A DNA stretch of 64,000 nt, taken from assembly GCF_022012435.1 (NCBI RefSeq), contig NZ_JAKLUA010000014.1:1-64000 (forward strand), read 5' to 3'. This DNA comes from Bradyrhizobium zhengyangense. Its GTDB lineage: Bacteria > Pseudomonadota > Alphaproteobacteria > Rhizobiales > Xanthobacteraceae. Numbering within the stretch: position 1 is the stretch's first letter; the number at the start of each line of letters is the position of its first letter. Both the position numbers and the translations under genes were made by a program. The notes under the pieces are model-generated. The model had not been told where the DNA came from, ran no database searches, and worked only from the letters and a program-made list of their open reading frames with translations. Shown piece after piece: positions 26,728-34,349 of the stretch.

Positions 26728-28568
26728 GTGTGGACGTAGTCGCCGGGAGCGTCGGGCAGGCCACTAAGGTCACCATATCCGATCCGCGGCGGATCACAGA
26801 GCGCGCCGGATCTCGCGACGAGCCAGCGGGTCCACTCCGGCCACCACGATCCCTCGACATGGGGGGCGAGCTTTAGCCATTCATCCGGGCCGACATAGGG
26901 CGAGTCCGCAGCCTTGGTCATCACCTGATAGCTGTGCCCGGGCTCATCGGGCGGCGCGACGACGCCGGCATTGTGGCCGCCACTTGTCAACAGGAAGGTC
27001 AGGTCAGCGTCGACCTGATAGTGGAGCTTGTGCACGGATCGCCACGGCGCCACATGATCGGTGATCGTACCGACCACGAACATCTGGACATGTATGTCGG
27101 ACAGCGAGATGTCCCTGCCTTCCACAAGGTAACGTCCTTCGGCGAGGTCGTTGTCAAGGAACAGCTTACGCAGGTATTCCGAATGCATGCGATAAGGCAA
27201 TCGCGTTGCGTCCGCGTTCCAAGCCATCAGATCACTCGGCGGCGCCGCGTCGCCCATCAGGTAATCGTGCAACAGCCGCGACCAGATCAGGTCGTTCGAA
27301 CGCAGCAGCGCAAACGCGCTAGCCATCTGTGCCGTATCCAGATAACCCCGCTGCCACATCATGTCTTCAAGGAAGGCAACCTGGCTTTCGTTGATGAAAA
27401 GCGTCAGCTCGCCCGCCTCGGTGAAGTCGGTCTGTGCAGCCAGGAGCGTGATGGTGCCGAGACGGTCATCACCGTCGCGCGCCATTGCAGCGGCAGCGAT
27501 AGATAGCAGAGTTCCGCCAAGACAATAGCCGAGCGAATGGACCTTCTGCCCGGGCAGGATTCGGCCGATCGCATCCAGCGCGGCCATCACCCCCAGCTTG
27601 CGATAGTCGTCAAACGCAACATTCCGATCCCTGGCATCCGGATTGCGCCAAGAAATCGCGAACACGGTAAAGCCCTGATCGGTGAGAAATTTAACCAGCG
27701 AATTCTGCGGCGACAGATCCAGGATATAGTACTTCATGATCCAGGCCGGCACGATCAGGATCGGCTCGGGCCGCACTTTTGCTGATGTCGGATAATACTG
27801 GATCAGCTCGATCAGCGCGTTGCGGTAGACCACCTTGCCGGGCGACGCCGCAACCGTTTGGCCGACGACAAACTGATCGCTCCCGACAGGCTTTGCGGCC
27901 AAGAGCATCCGCATGAAATCGCCGTACCAGTTCTGCCAGCCAAAGACAAAATTCTCTCCGCCGCTTTGAAACGCCTTCTCCAGCACTTCCGGGTTTGTTG
28001 CTGCGAAATTCGACGGCGCAAGCATGTCCAGCATCTGGCGCATCGAGAATTCGACAATGGCTTCATTCGCACGCGAGACGCCTCGCACACCCGTCGTGGC
28101 ATCGTGCCACCAGCGCTCGCCGAGCAGAAACGCCTGCGCCAGAAGATTGAAGGGCGCGGCCTCCCATTGCGGTTCCTTGAAACGGCGGTCTCGTTTCTCT
28201 GGCCGGATCACGGACCAGGGCTCCAGCCCCGCTGTCGTCACGTGCGCAGCTGCTTCCAGCAACCGGCTGCTATCACGAATGACGTTGTTAGCGATCTCCA
28301 TCCGTCGCTGCGGCGCCCACGCGAGATGGGAACTCCAGTCGAGCCAGGCAAGCATCAAGGCGGTCGGCGAAAGTCCGCCCGTGTACCGCGCCAGCCTCGC
28401 ATGGAACATGCGGTCCAGAGAATAACGTTCATACGCCGGCTCGGCGGCTGGCATCTCGGCGATAGGTTTGTTGTTCGTCGCAGACGGCGCGGCGCCAACA
28501 ACCGGTTCGACGGATGACACTGGCAACACCGGCTCTCCGGTCCGGGGAAGGATCTGTACGACGCTCAT
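26724..28568 (-). CDS. phaC: Class I poly-3-hydroxyalkanoate synthase
   Basis: A 614-residue polymerase that joins 3-hydroxyacyl-CoA into PHA granules. The lipase-like box GYCLGG places the catalytic Cys at 349; Asp504 (DHVAPW) and His532 (GGHNAG) complete the triad. The conserved PWIMKYY-like segment reads PAWIMKYYILDL. Length fits class I (single subunit). ATG 28568 (MSVVQILP) is used; TTG 28574 is two codons earlier. A near-perfect FNR box (28634) lies 72 bases upstream and a perfect one at 28698. No phaA, phaB or phasin genes are adjacent, so this is probably an extra, stress-linked copy. Confidence 0.93.
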   Translation of the reverse strand: MSVVQILPRTGEPVLPVSSVEPVVGAAPSATNNKPIAEMPAAEPAYERYSLDRMFHARLARYTGGLSPTALMLAWLDWSSHLAWAPQRRMEIANNVIRDSSRLLEAAAHVTTAGLEPWSVIRPEKRDRRFKEPQWEAAPFNLLAQAFLLGERWWHDATTGVRGVSRANEAIVEFSMRQMLDMLAPSNFAATNPEVLEKAFQSGGENFVFGWQNWYGDFMRMLLAAKPVGSDQFVVGQTVAASPGKVVYRNALIELIQYYPTSAKVRPEPILIVPAWIMKYYILDLSPQNSLVKFLTDQGFTVFAISWRNPDARDRNVAFDDYRKLGVMAALDAIGRILPGQKVHSLGYCLGGTLLSIAAAAMARDGDDRLGTITLLAAQTDFTEAGELTLFINESQVAFLEDMMWQRGYLDTAQMASAFALLRSNDLIWSRLLHDYLMGDAAPPSDLMAWNADATRLPYRMHSEYLRKLFLDNDLAEGRYLVEGRDISLSDIHVQMFVVGTITDHVAPWRSVHKLHYQVDADLTFLLTSGGHNAGVVAPPDEPGHSYQVMTKAADSPYVGPDEWLKLAPHVEGSWWPEWTRWLVARSGALCDPPRIGYGDLSGLPDAPGDYVHT

Positions 28569-28633
28569 GGCCAAGGATTCTCGTGCGCTTCTGGTCTTCG
28601 CAGCGCAGGATATGGCCTCCGGCCCGGCAAACG

Positions 28634-28647
28634 TTGAGCTGCATCAA
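28634..28647. promoter_or_regulatory. Near-match FNR box upstream of phaC
   Basis: TTGAGCTGCATCAA has one intact half (ATCAA) and one off-consensus base (TTGAG). Its centre is 72 bases before the phaC start, the distance seen at the CBS gene for the full box. It could give phaC its own low-oxygen control. Confidence 0.5.
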
Positions 28648-28697
28648 TTGCAGAGATTGATCACAATCGCTCAACCAGGACGGACCGAGCTCGTCGC

Positions 28698-28711
28698 TTG
28701 ACATGCGTCAA
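28698..28711. promoter_or_regulatory. FNR/FixK box upstream of CBS-BON gene
   Basis: TTGACATGCGTCAA is a perfect TTGAC inverted repeat with N4 spacing. It is centred 71 bases before the CBS gene start (28776) and 136 bases before phaC. Confidence 0.8.
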
Positions 28712-28775
28712 ACCATACCGCCGGGCACCATCTAGATTTGACCTGCAAAAATTTGACAAGCCAGCGGAGCACCCC

Positions 28776-29504
28776 ATGCGCGCCCACCAGATCATGACCC
28801 GGTCGGTCATCTCAGTTACCCCCGACACCAGCATCGTCGAAGCCGCGAATATCATGCTGAAGCGTCACGTCAGCGGCCTGACCGTGGTCGACGACAGCGG
28901 CAAGCTAGTCGGCGTGGTCTCGGAGGGTGACTTCATCCGCCGCAGTGAAATCGGTACCGGGCGCAAACGCGGACGCTGGCTGCGGTTCATTCTCGGCTCC
29001 GGCAAGTCGGCCAGCGACTTCGTCCACGAACACGGCCGCAAAGTTTCCGAGGTGATGACCACATCGCCCGTAACCATCACCGAGGATACCGCGCTTGCCG
29101 AGATCGTCGATCTGATGGAGCGAAACAATGTGAAGCGTCTTCCGGTGATTCGCGGCGACAAGGTCGTCGGCATCGTGTCACGCGCCAATCTGCTACAAGC
29201 GGTGGCAGGCCTTGCCCGCGAGGTGCCGGACCCGACTGCCGACGACGATCACATCCGCGGACGCATCATCGATGCCATGGAGAAATACGACTGGTGCCCG
29301 TTCGGGCTAAATGTCATCGTGCGCGATGGTATCGTTCACTTGAGCGGCGTCATCACCGAGGAGCGGGCACGACAGGCAGCGGTCGTAGCCGCCGAGAACG
29401 TCGAGGGCGTCAAAAAGGTGCACGACCATCTCTGCTGGGTCGACACCATGTCGGGCGTCTATCTGAATTCGCCCGAGGATGACGATCTCGCCAAAGCAAG
29501 CTGA
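28776..29504 (+). CDS. CBS-pair protein with C-terminal BON domain
   Basis: A 242-residue cytoplasmic protein. Two CBS motifs (residues about 4-60 and 93-150; MTRSVISVTPDTSIVEAA and MTTSPVTITEDTALAEI) would bind an adenosyl ligand such as AMP. The C-terminal BON domain (about 175-235, GIVHLSGVITEE) suggests lipid or protein contact. Together they form a probable energy sensor. ATG 28776 (MRAHQIMT) is chosen from the family N-terminus; the frame is open back to 28698. The upstream FNR/FixK box predicts low-oxygen induction. Confidence 0.88.
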   Translation: MRAHQIMTRSVISVTPDTSIVEAANIMLKRHVSGLTVVDDSGKLVGVVSEGDFIRRSEIGTGRKRGRWLRFILGSGKSASDFVHEHGRKVSEVMTTSPVTITEDTALAEIVDLMERNNVKRLPVIRGDKVVGIVSRANLLQAVAGLAREVPDPTADDDHIRGRIIDAMEKYDWCPFGLNVIVRDGIVHLSGVITEERARQAAVVAAENVEGVKKVHDHLCWVDTMSGVYLNSPEDDDLAKAS

Positions 29505-29531
29505 AACGGCGAGCTGCGCGCGAGAAGCGGC

Positions 29532-29996
29532 TCAGTGAGGAATGATGGCGGTGGCCTCGATCTCGACGCGCGCCGCCTTCTCGACCAGACGCACCACCTG
29601 AACCAGCGCCATCGCGGGATAGTGCGCACCGAAGATCGCACGGTAGATTTTGCCGAGCTCCTTCAGGTTTGCGAGGTACTCCTCCATATCGACGACGTAC
29701 CAGGTCAAGCGCACCAGATGCTCGGGCCGCGCGCCGGCCTCGGCCAGGATCTCGGCGATGTTGCTCAGCGTCTGGCGCACCTGCGCGACAAAGCCGTCAG
29801 CGAGACGCTCCTGGGCATCCCAGCCGATCACGCCGCCGGTGACGACAATGCGTCCCTCGACGGCCATGCCGTTGGCATAACCCTTCGGCATCGGCCAGCC
29901 GGAGGGCTGGAGCACCTGCGCCCCGCGGCTGGTGTTATCCTCGGCAGCAGTCGGTAGCACCGCAAGCTGTGGGCCCTTCGGCGTTGTCACGGACAA
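29532..29996 (-). CDS. RidA-family (YjgF/YER057c/UK114) protein
   Basis: A 154-residue RidA-fold protein. It shows VTGGVIGWDAQ, QVRQTLSNIAEILAEAGA and the C-terminal VVRLVEKAARVEIEATAIIP typical of the trimeric family. Canonical RidA hydrolyses reactive enamines/imines; the usual catalytic Arg lies in a position here read as Leu-Val-Glu context, so activity is not certain. TTG 29996 is seven bases after AGGA; GTG 29990 is possible. It lies 15 bp after the CoA-ligase gene and is cotranscribed, hinting that the pathway generates an amino or imino intermediate. Confidence 0.85.
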   Translation of the reverse strand: MSVTTPKGPQLAVLPTAAEDNTSRGAQVLQPSGWPMPKGYANGMAVEGRIVVTGGVIGWDAQERLADGFVAQVRQTLSNIAEILAEAGARPEHLVRLTWYVVDMEEYLANLKELGKIYRAIFGAHYPAMALVQVVRLVEKAARVEIEATAIIPH

Positions 29997-30011
29997 TTCT
30001 TGATCCTCATC

Positions 30012-31703
30012 TCATTCTGCCGCAACGCCCGAGGACGTCGCGGCCGCCTGCGCCAGTTGTCGCAAGGCGAAGCGCTTCAATTTGCCGGTTTCGGTCTTGG
30101 GCAGCTGTGTCACGAACTCGATCGCGCGCGGGTACTTGTACGGGGCGATCTCGCGTTTAACATGCTCCTGCAACTCGGTCGCGAGCTCTGCATTCGGCGT
30201 CACACCCGGGGCAGCTATGACATAGGCCTTCACGATCATCCCGCGCGCCTCGTCCGGCGCACCGACGACACCGCACTCGACGACGGACGGATGGGTGAGC
30301 AGCGCCGCTTCGACATCCGTACCCGCGATATTATACCCGGATGACACGATCATGTCGTCGGAGCGCGACTGGTACCAGAAGTAGCCATCAGCATCCATCA
30401 GGTACGTATCGCCGGTGATGTTCCAGCCGTTCTGGACGTATTTGCGCTGACGCTCGTCGGCGAGATAGCGGCAGCCGGTCGGCCCGCGCACCGCGAGCTT
30501 CCCAATGGTGCCCGCCGGCAAGTCATTGCCATCATCATCGACGATCTTCGCCTCATAGCCGGGCACGGGCTTGCCGGTCGCGCCTGGGCGAATCTCATCC
30601 TCGATCGCACTGATGAAGATGTGCAGCAGCTCAGTGGAGCCAATCCCGTCCATCAGCTTGATGCCGGTCGCCTTCAGCCAGGCATCGAATGTCGGCTTGG
30701 GCAGCGTCTCGCCGGCGGAGACGCACTTTCGAAGGGAGGAAATGTCGCGGCCTGGAAGCTTGCCGATCATGGCTCGGTAAGCTGTCGGCGCCGTAAAACA
30801 GATCGTGGCCTTGTACTGCTCGATTGCCGTCAGGAAGTCATCGGGCGTCGTCTTTTCGAGAACGACGAAGGAGGCGCCGATATGCAGCGGAAACAGCACG
30901 CCGCCGAAACCGAAAGTGAAGGCGAGCGGCGCCGAACCGATAAACCGATCCGTCTGTTCTGCCCGCAGGATGTTGCGCGCATAGCCATCGCACACCGCCA
31001 GCATGTCCCGGTGGAAATGCATGGTGCCCTTGGGATCGCCTGTTGTACCCGATGTGAAGGCAATCAGGCAGATATCGTCGGAGGCGGTATCGACGGCCGT
31101 AAATTCAGAGCTCGCATTCGCGATCAGTGCCTCGAGCGATTCGGCCGCACCATTGCCCCAATAGACGACGTGCTTGAGACCGGGCGCGGCTACCCTTGCC
31201 TTCTCCATCTCGTCGGCGAGTTTGCCGTCGCAGAGCGCGAGCGTGATCTCCGCCTTCTGGATCGGATACGATAGCTCCTTGGCGCGCAGTAGCGGCATCG
31301 TTGCGACACAAATGCCGCCGGACTTGATCACCGCGAGATAGGCCGCAACCATCATCGGGCTGTTGGCGGAGCGCAGCAGCACGCGGCCACCGGTGACAAG
31401 TCCGAGCTTGCTGACCAGCACATTGGCGATGCGGTTCACCAGCGCCTGCAATTCGCGATAGGTGTAGCTGACGGCGGGACTGATGACGCAAGGCGCATCG
31501 CCGTGTCCTTGCTCGACCCAGCGATCGAGGAAATAGCTGACGCAGTTCAATCGCGCCGGATAGCACAGCTCCGGCCGCGTGAAGATGAACTCCGGCCAGA
31601 GATCTGGCGGCGGCAGATGCTGCCGCGCGAACTTATCGACATGGGCGGTCGCAGCGTTTACGGCCTGCGAGCCCGAGACTTGAACCTTGGCGGCGTTGGC
31701 CAT
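30012..31703 (-). CDS. Aryl-CoA ligase, 2-aminobenzoate-CoA-ligase-like
   Basis: A 563-residue AMP-forming acyl-CoA synthetase. The N-terminus (AHVDKFARQHLPPPDLWPEF, then CYPARLNCVSYFLD) is typical of aminobenzoate/benzoate-CoA ligases. The P-loop is AFTSGTTGDPKG, the A5 motif is GIGSTELLHIF and the C-terminal Lys is in KTETGKLKR. It would activate an aromatic acid as CoA thioester, committing it to breakdown. ATG 31703 follows AAGGAG. A TTTTAGGCTTAAAA palindrome lies 52 bases upstream, matching copies near the MarR gene. The exact acid (anthranilate, benzoate, other) cannot be fixed by reading. Confidence 0.85.
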   Translation of the reverse strand: MANAAKVQVSGSQAVNAATAHVDKFARQHLPPPDLWPEFIFTRPELCYPARLNCVSYFLDRWVEQGHGDAPCVISPAVSYTYRELQALVNRIANVLVSKLGLVTGGRVLLRSANSPMMVAAYLAVIKSGGICVATMPLLRAKELSYPIQKAEITLALCDGKLADEMEKARVAAPGLKHVVYWGNGAAESLEALIANASSEFTAVDTASDDICLIAFTSGTTGDPKGTMHFHRDMLAVCDGYARNILRAEQTDRFIGSAPLAFTFGFGGVLFPLHIGASFVVLEKTTPDDFLTAIEQYKATICFTAPTAYRAMIGKLPGRDISSLRKCVSAGETLPKPTFDAWLKATGIKLMDGIGSTELLHIFISAIEDEIRPGATGKPVPGYEAKIVDDDGNDLPAGTIGKLAVRGPTGCRYLADERQRKYVQNGWNITGDTYLMDADGYFWYQSRSDDMIVSSGYNIAGTDVEAALLTHPSVVECGVVGAPDEARGMIVKAYVIAAPGVTPNAELATELQEHVKREIAPYKYPRAIEFVTQLPKTETGKLKRFALRQLAQAAATSSGVAAE

Positions 31704-31754
31704 CGCACGCTCCTTTGCGCATGGAAAGCACCCGGCAGCACTCACAGGAAAACA

Positions 31755-31768
31755 TTTTAGGCTTAAAA
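31755..31768. promoter_or_regulatory. Putative MarR operator 1 (CoA ligase-RidA unit)
   Basis: TTTTAGGCTTAAAA is a near-perfect palindrome (two central mismatches), 52 bases upstream of the ligase start and just past the MarR stop. Four related copies lie at 32395, 32464, 37421 and 37501. Confidence 0.65.
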
Positions 31769-31852
31769 CAATTTTGCGCAATAGCGGATTTGGGGCAAAC
31801 CATGCATTTTGGTGCAGCAAGCTGGCATTGGCGAGCGCCTCGGCCCGTAGAC

Positions 31853-32344
31853 CTAGGGCTTGCGACGCGCAGCCGATTTCTGCGCCGACGCCTTGGTCTT
31901 GGCCAGGAGCCGCATCAGCTCGCGCACATCCTTGGGCGTCAGGTCAGCAAAGAGATCGGCGATCCAGGTCTCGTGCTCCGCGGCCATCCTGCGAAATTCG
32001 GCACGGCCGAGCTTTGTGAGGCGGATCACTTGGACGCGGCGGTCGGTCTCCGAGGTGCGGCGGTCGAGATGTCCGGATTCCACGAGGCGTTCAACCAGAC
32101 CGGTGACGTTGCCGTTGGACACCATCATCCGCTTTGAGACATCCGACAGCGTCATGCCGTCGGGCGCCTTGTCGAGCTGCGCCATCAGATCGAAGCGTGG
32201 CAGCGTGACATCGAAGCGCTGCCGCAGCCGGCCGCGAACCTCGCCTTCGATCAGGGTCGTACAGGTGAGCAGACGCAACCACAGCCGGAGCTCTTCGGCA
32301 TGGTCCTCCGGCGTTTCGACGGCCTTGGTCTCGGAATCGAGCAT
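31853..32344 (-). CDS. MarR-family regulator of the aryl-CoA cluster
   Basis: A 163-residue winged-helix regulator. The HTH (MTLSDVSKRMMVSNGNVTGLVERL) and wing (ETDRRVQVIRLTKLG) are clear, flanked by dimerisation helices. Proteins of this kind (for example BadR or HcaR types) are released from DNA by aromatic CoA thioesters. ATG 32344 (MLDSETKAVETPEDHAEE) is the likely start although the frame is open to 32602; the upstream part overlaps the palindromic operators and lacks family resemblance. It sits between the ligase operon and the divergent binding-protein gene, with similar palindromes at both. Confidence 0.85.
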   Translation of the reverse strand: MLDSETKAVETPEDHAEELRLWLRLLTCTTLIEGEVRGRLRQRFDVTLPRFDLMAQLDKAPDGMTLSDVSKRMMVSNGNVTGLVERLVESGHLDRRTSETDRRVQVIRLTKLGRAEFRRMAAEHETWIADLFADLTPKDVRELMRLLAKTKASAQKSAARRKP

Positions 32345-32394
32345 TTCGATGAGCCAATCACGGCCGGCATTGGCGCCGGCCCGGATTCCCAACG

Positions 32395-32408
32395 TTTTGA
32401 GCTTCAAA
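32395..32408. promoter_or_regulatory. Putative MarR operator 2 (upstream of marR)
   Basis: TTTTGAGCTTCAAA keeps the TTT-N2-AGCT-N2-AAA symmetry of the motif. It is 51 bases upstream of the MarR start, fitting autorepression. Confidence 0.6.
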
Positions 32409-32463
32409 TAAATCGACGCCGGCCGCAAGCCCAAAGCTGCAACAATCGACCGCACGCGAATTT

Positions 32464-32477
32464 CTTTAGGCTTCAAA
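32464..32477. promoter_or_regulatory. Putative MarR operator 3 (divergent region)
   Basis: CTTTAGGCTTCAAA, followed by TAATT, lies between the MarR start (32344) and the binding-protein start (32622). It shares 12 of 14 bases with the copy at 31755. Confidence 0.62.
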
Positions 32478-32621
32478 TAATTGGCGCGCCGTTTGCATGC
32501 ACCGCTGCCCGCACGATGACGGCGCCTTGAGCTTGGCTTGCCGCGAGCGCCGTCATCGGCATAAGCTTGGGTCGGAGTACGCAGCCTGCAGCGCAGGCGC
32601 AATCGTTACGGGGGATCAATC

Positions 32622-33797
32622 ATGAAGACGCAACTGACCTTGACCGCAGCCGCATTTCTTCTCGGCACCGCGATGAGCCCTGCCCTCGCGCAGGAGAAGA
32701 TCAAGCTGGGCGTGATCGTGACCCTCTCCGGACCCGCCGCCGCGCTTGGTCAGCAGGTTCGCGATGGCTTTGCGCTCGCGGTGAAGGATCTCGGCAGCAA
32801 GATGGGGGGTCGTGATGTCGAAGTGGTCGTGGTCGACGACGAGCTCAAGCCCGATGCGGCTGTGACCAAGGTCAAGGGTCTGCTTGAGCGCGACAAGGTC
32901 GACTTCGTGGTCGGACCGATCTTCTCCAACATCCTTCAGGCGATCCACCGGCCGGTCACGGAATCCAAGACCTTCCTGATCAGCCCCAATGCAGGTCCTT
33001 CGACATTCGCCGGCAAGGACTGCAACCCGTTCTTCTATGTGACGTCTTATCAGAACGACCAGGTCCACGAGGTCCTCGGCAAGGTCGCGCAGGATCGCGG
33101 CTACAAGCGGATGTATCTGATGGTGCCGAACTATCAGGCCGGCAAGGATTCGGTCGCCGGCTTCAAGCTCGACTACAAGGGTGAGATTGTCGAAGAATCC
33201 TACATGCCGCTCAATACGTTGGATTTCCAGCCGGAGCTTTCCAAGATCTCGGCGCAAAAGCCCGATGCTCTCTTCACGTTCATGCCGGGCGGCCTCGGCG
33301 TCAACCTCGTCAAGCAGTACAAGCAGGCGGGCCTCGCCGACAGCATCCCGGTACTCTCGGCCTTTACGGTGGATGAATCGACCCTGCCGGCGCAGCAGGA
33401 TGCGGCCGTCGGCATGTTCGGCGGCGCGAACTGGGCACCCAATCTCGACAATCCCCAGAACAAGAAGTTCGTCGCCGCCTACGAGGCCGCCTATAACGGC
33501 GTGCCTGGCACCTATGCCATGCAGGGGTATGACGCTGCGATGCTGATCGACAGCGCGGTCAAGGGAGTGAAGGGCGACCTTTCCAACAAGGAGGCCGTCG
33601 GGGCAGCCCTGAAGAAGGCGGACTTCACGTCGCTGCGAGGGGCGTTCAAGTTCAACACCAACGGTTATCCGATTCAGGATTTTTACCTGACCAAGGTCGC
33701 CAAGCGTCCGGACGGCAAGTTCCAGACCGAGATCGTTCAGAAAGTTTTTGAGAATTACGGCGATCGTTACGCCAAGGAGTGCAAGGCGGCGAACTAA
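32622..33797 (+). CDS. HAAT-type ABC transporter substrate-binding protein
   Basis: A 391-residue periplasmic protein of the Leu/Ile/Val-binding family. It has a signal peptide (cleavage near residue 23, SPALAQEK) and the core KLGVIVTLSGPAAALGQQVRDGF and later GYDAAMLIDSAV. In aromatic-degradation clusters such proteins bind benzoate-like acids rather than amino acids. GGGGGAT lies before ATG 32622. The membrane and ATPase partners (LivHMFG type) are not in this cluster, so it must use a transporter encoded elsewhere. Confidence 0.88.
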   Translation: MKTQLTLTAAAFLLGTAMSPALAQEKIKLGVIVTLSGPAAALGQQVRDGFALAVKDLGSKMGGRDVEVVVVDDELKPDAAVTKVKGLLERDKVDFVVGPIFSNILQAIHRPVTESKTFLISPNAGPSTFAGKDCNPFFYVTSYQNDQVHEVLGKVAQDRGYKRMYLMVPNYQAGKDSVAGFKLDYKGEIVEESYMPLNTLDFQPELSKISAQKPDALFTFMPGGLGVNLVKQYKQAGLADSIPVLSAFTVDESTLPAQQDAAVGMFGGANWAPNLDNPQNKKFVAAYEAAYNGVPGTYAMQGYDAAMLIDSAVKGVKGDLSNKEAVGAALKKADFTSLRGAFKFNTNGYPIQDFYLTKVAKRPDGKFQTEIVQKVFENYGDRYAKECKAAN

Positions 33798-33827
33798 GGC
33801 CGCGCGTCGCGTTAAGGGAGGAATACC

Positions 33828-34286
33828 ATGAAGAGCGAAATCACCGGCATCACGCGGGCCAACGAGGGCATCCAGGGCATTTCCTGGAATATCCTGGGCC
33901 AGACCTATGTGCCGAAGAGCAACAGCGAGAACAGCTTCTCCTGGCATGCGATATTGCCGCCGGGCACATTCGTGCCGCCGCACATTCATCCTGACCAGGA
34001 CGAATATCTCTACATGCTGGAGGGTAAGCTCGACTTCGTGCTCGGCAATTCAGAGGCGCAGGCAACCCCCGGAGACCTGATCCGGCTCGGCATGGGCGTG
34101 CCGCACGGCATCTTCAACAAGTCGGACCAAACCGCAAAAGTGCTGTTCTGGGTGTCTCCGACCAAGAAGCTGTTCGACCTGTTCTGGGGCCTTCACAACA
34201 TGAAGGAACAGAAGCCGGAGGACGTGGTGGCGATGGCCGCCGAGTTCAACATCCACTTTTTGCCACCGCCTCCCGGCGCTGGCTAG
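33828..34286 (+). CDS. Cupin-domain protein
   Basis: A 152-residue single-domain cupin. Motif 1 is PPHIHPDQDEYLYMLEG with the metal-binding His-His-Glu set, and motif 2 is GDLIRLGMGVPHGIFNKS with the fourth His. It is a likely metal-dependent dioxygenase, isomerase or thioester-handling enzyme of the aromatic pathway; members near flavin monooxygenases are often quercetinase- or anthranilate-related, but specificity is unknown. GGGAGGAAT precedes ATG 33828. It follows the binding-protein gene by 30 bp. Confidence 0.85.
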   Translation: MKSEITGITRANEGIQGISWNILGQTYVPKSNSENSFSWHAILPPGTFVPPHIHPDQDEYLYMLEGKLDFVLGNSEAQATPGDLIRLGMGVPHGIFNKSDQTAKVLFWVSPTKKLFDLFWGLHNMKEQKPEDVVAMAAEFNIHFLPPPPGAG

Positions 34287-34336
34287 GAGCGTGACCCCGG
34301 AAAAGTGTGAAACGGTTTTCCGGAAGGGTCGCGCTC
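34287..34336. repeat. Palindromic intergenic repeat between convergent genes
   Basis: A long imperfect inverted repeat: CCCCGGAAAA and GGTTTTCCGG arms extended by GAGCG/CGCTC at the ends, around a short loop. Its layout matches dispersed REP-like palindromes of Rhizobiales. It sits in the 63-bp gap between the convergent cupin and monooxygenase genes and can act as terminator for both. Confidence 0.6.
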
Positions 34337-34349
34337 AATCAAAACAACT

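Noticed and set aside
32616..33989. 457-codon minus-strand frame
   Set aside because: It is antisense to the binding protein with signal peptide and to the cupin start.
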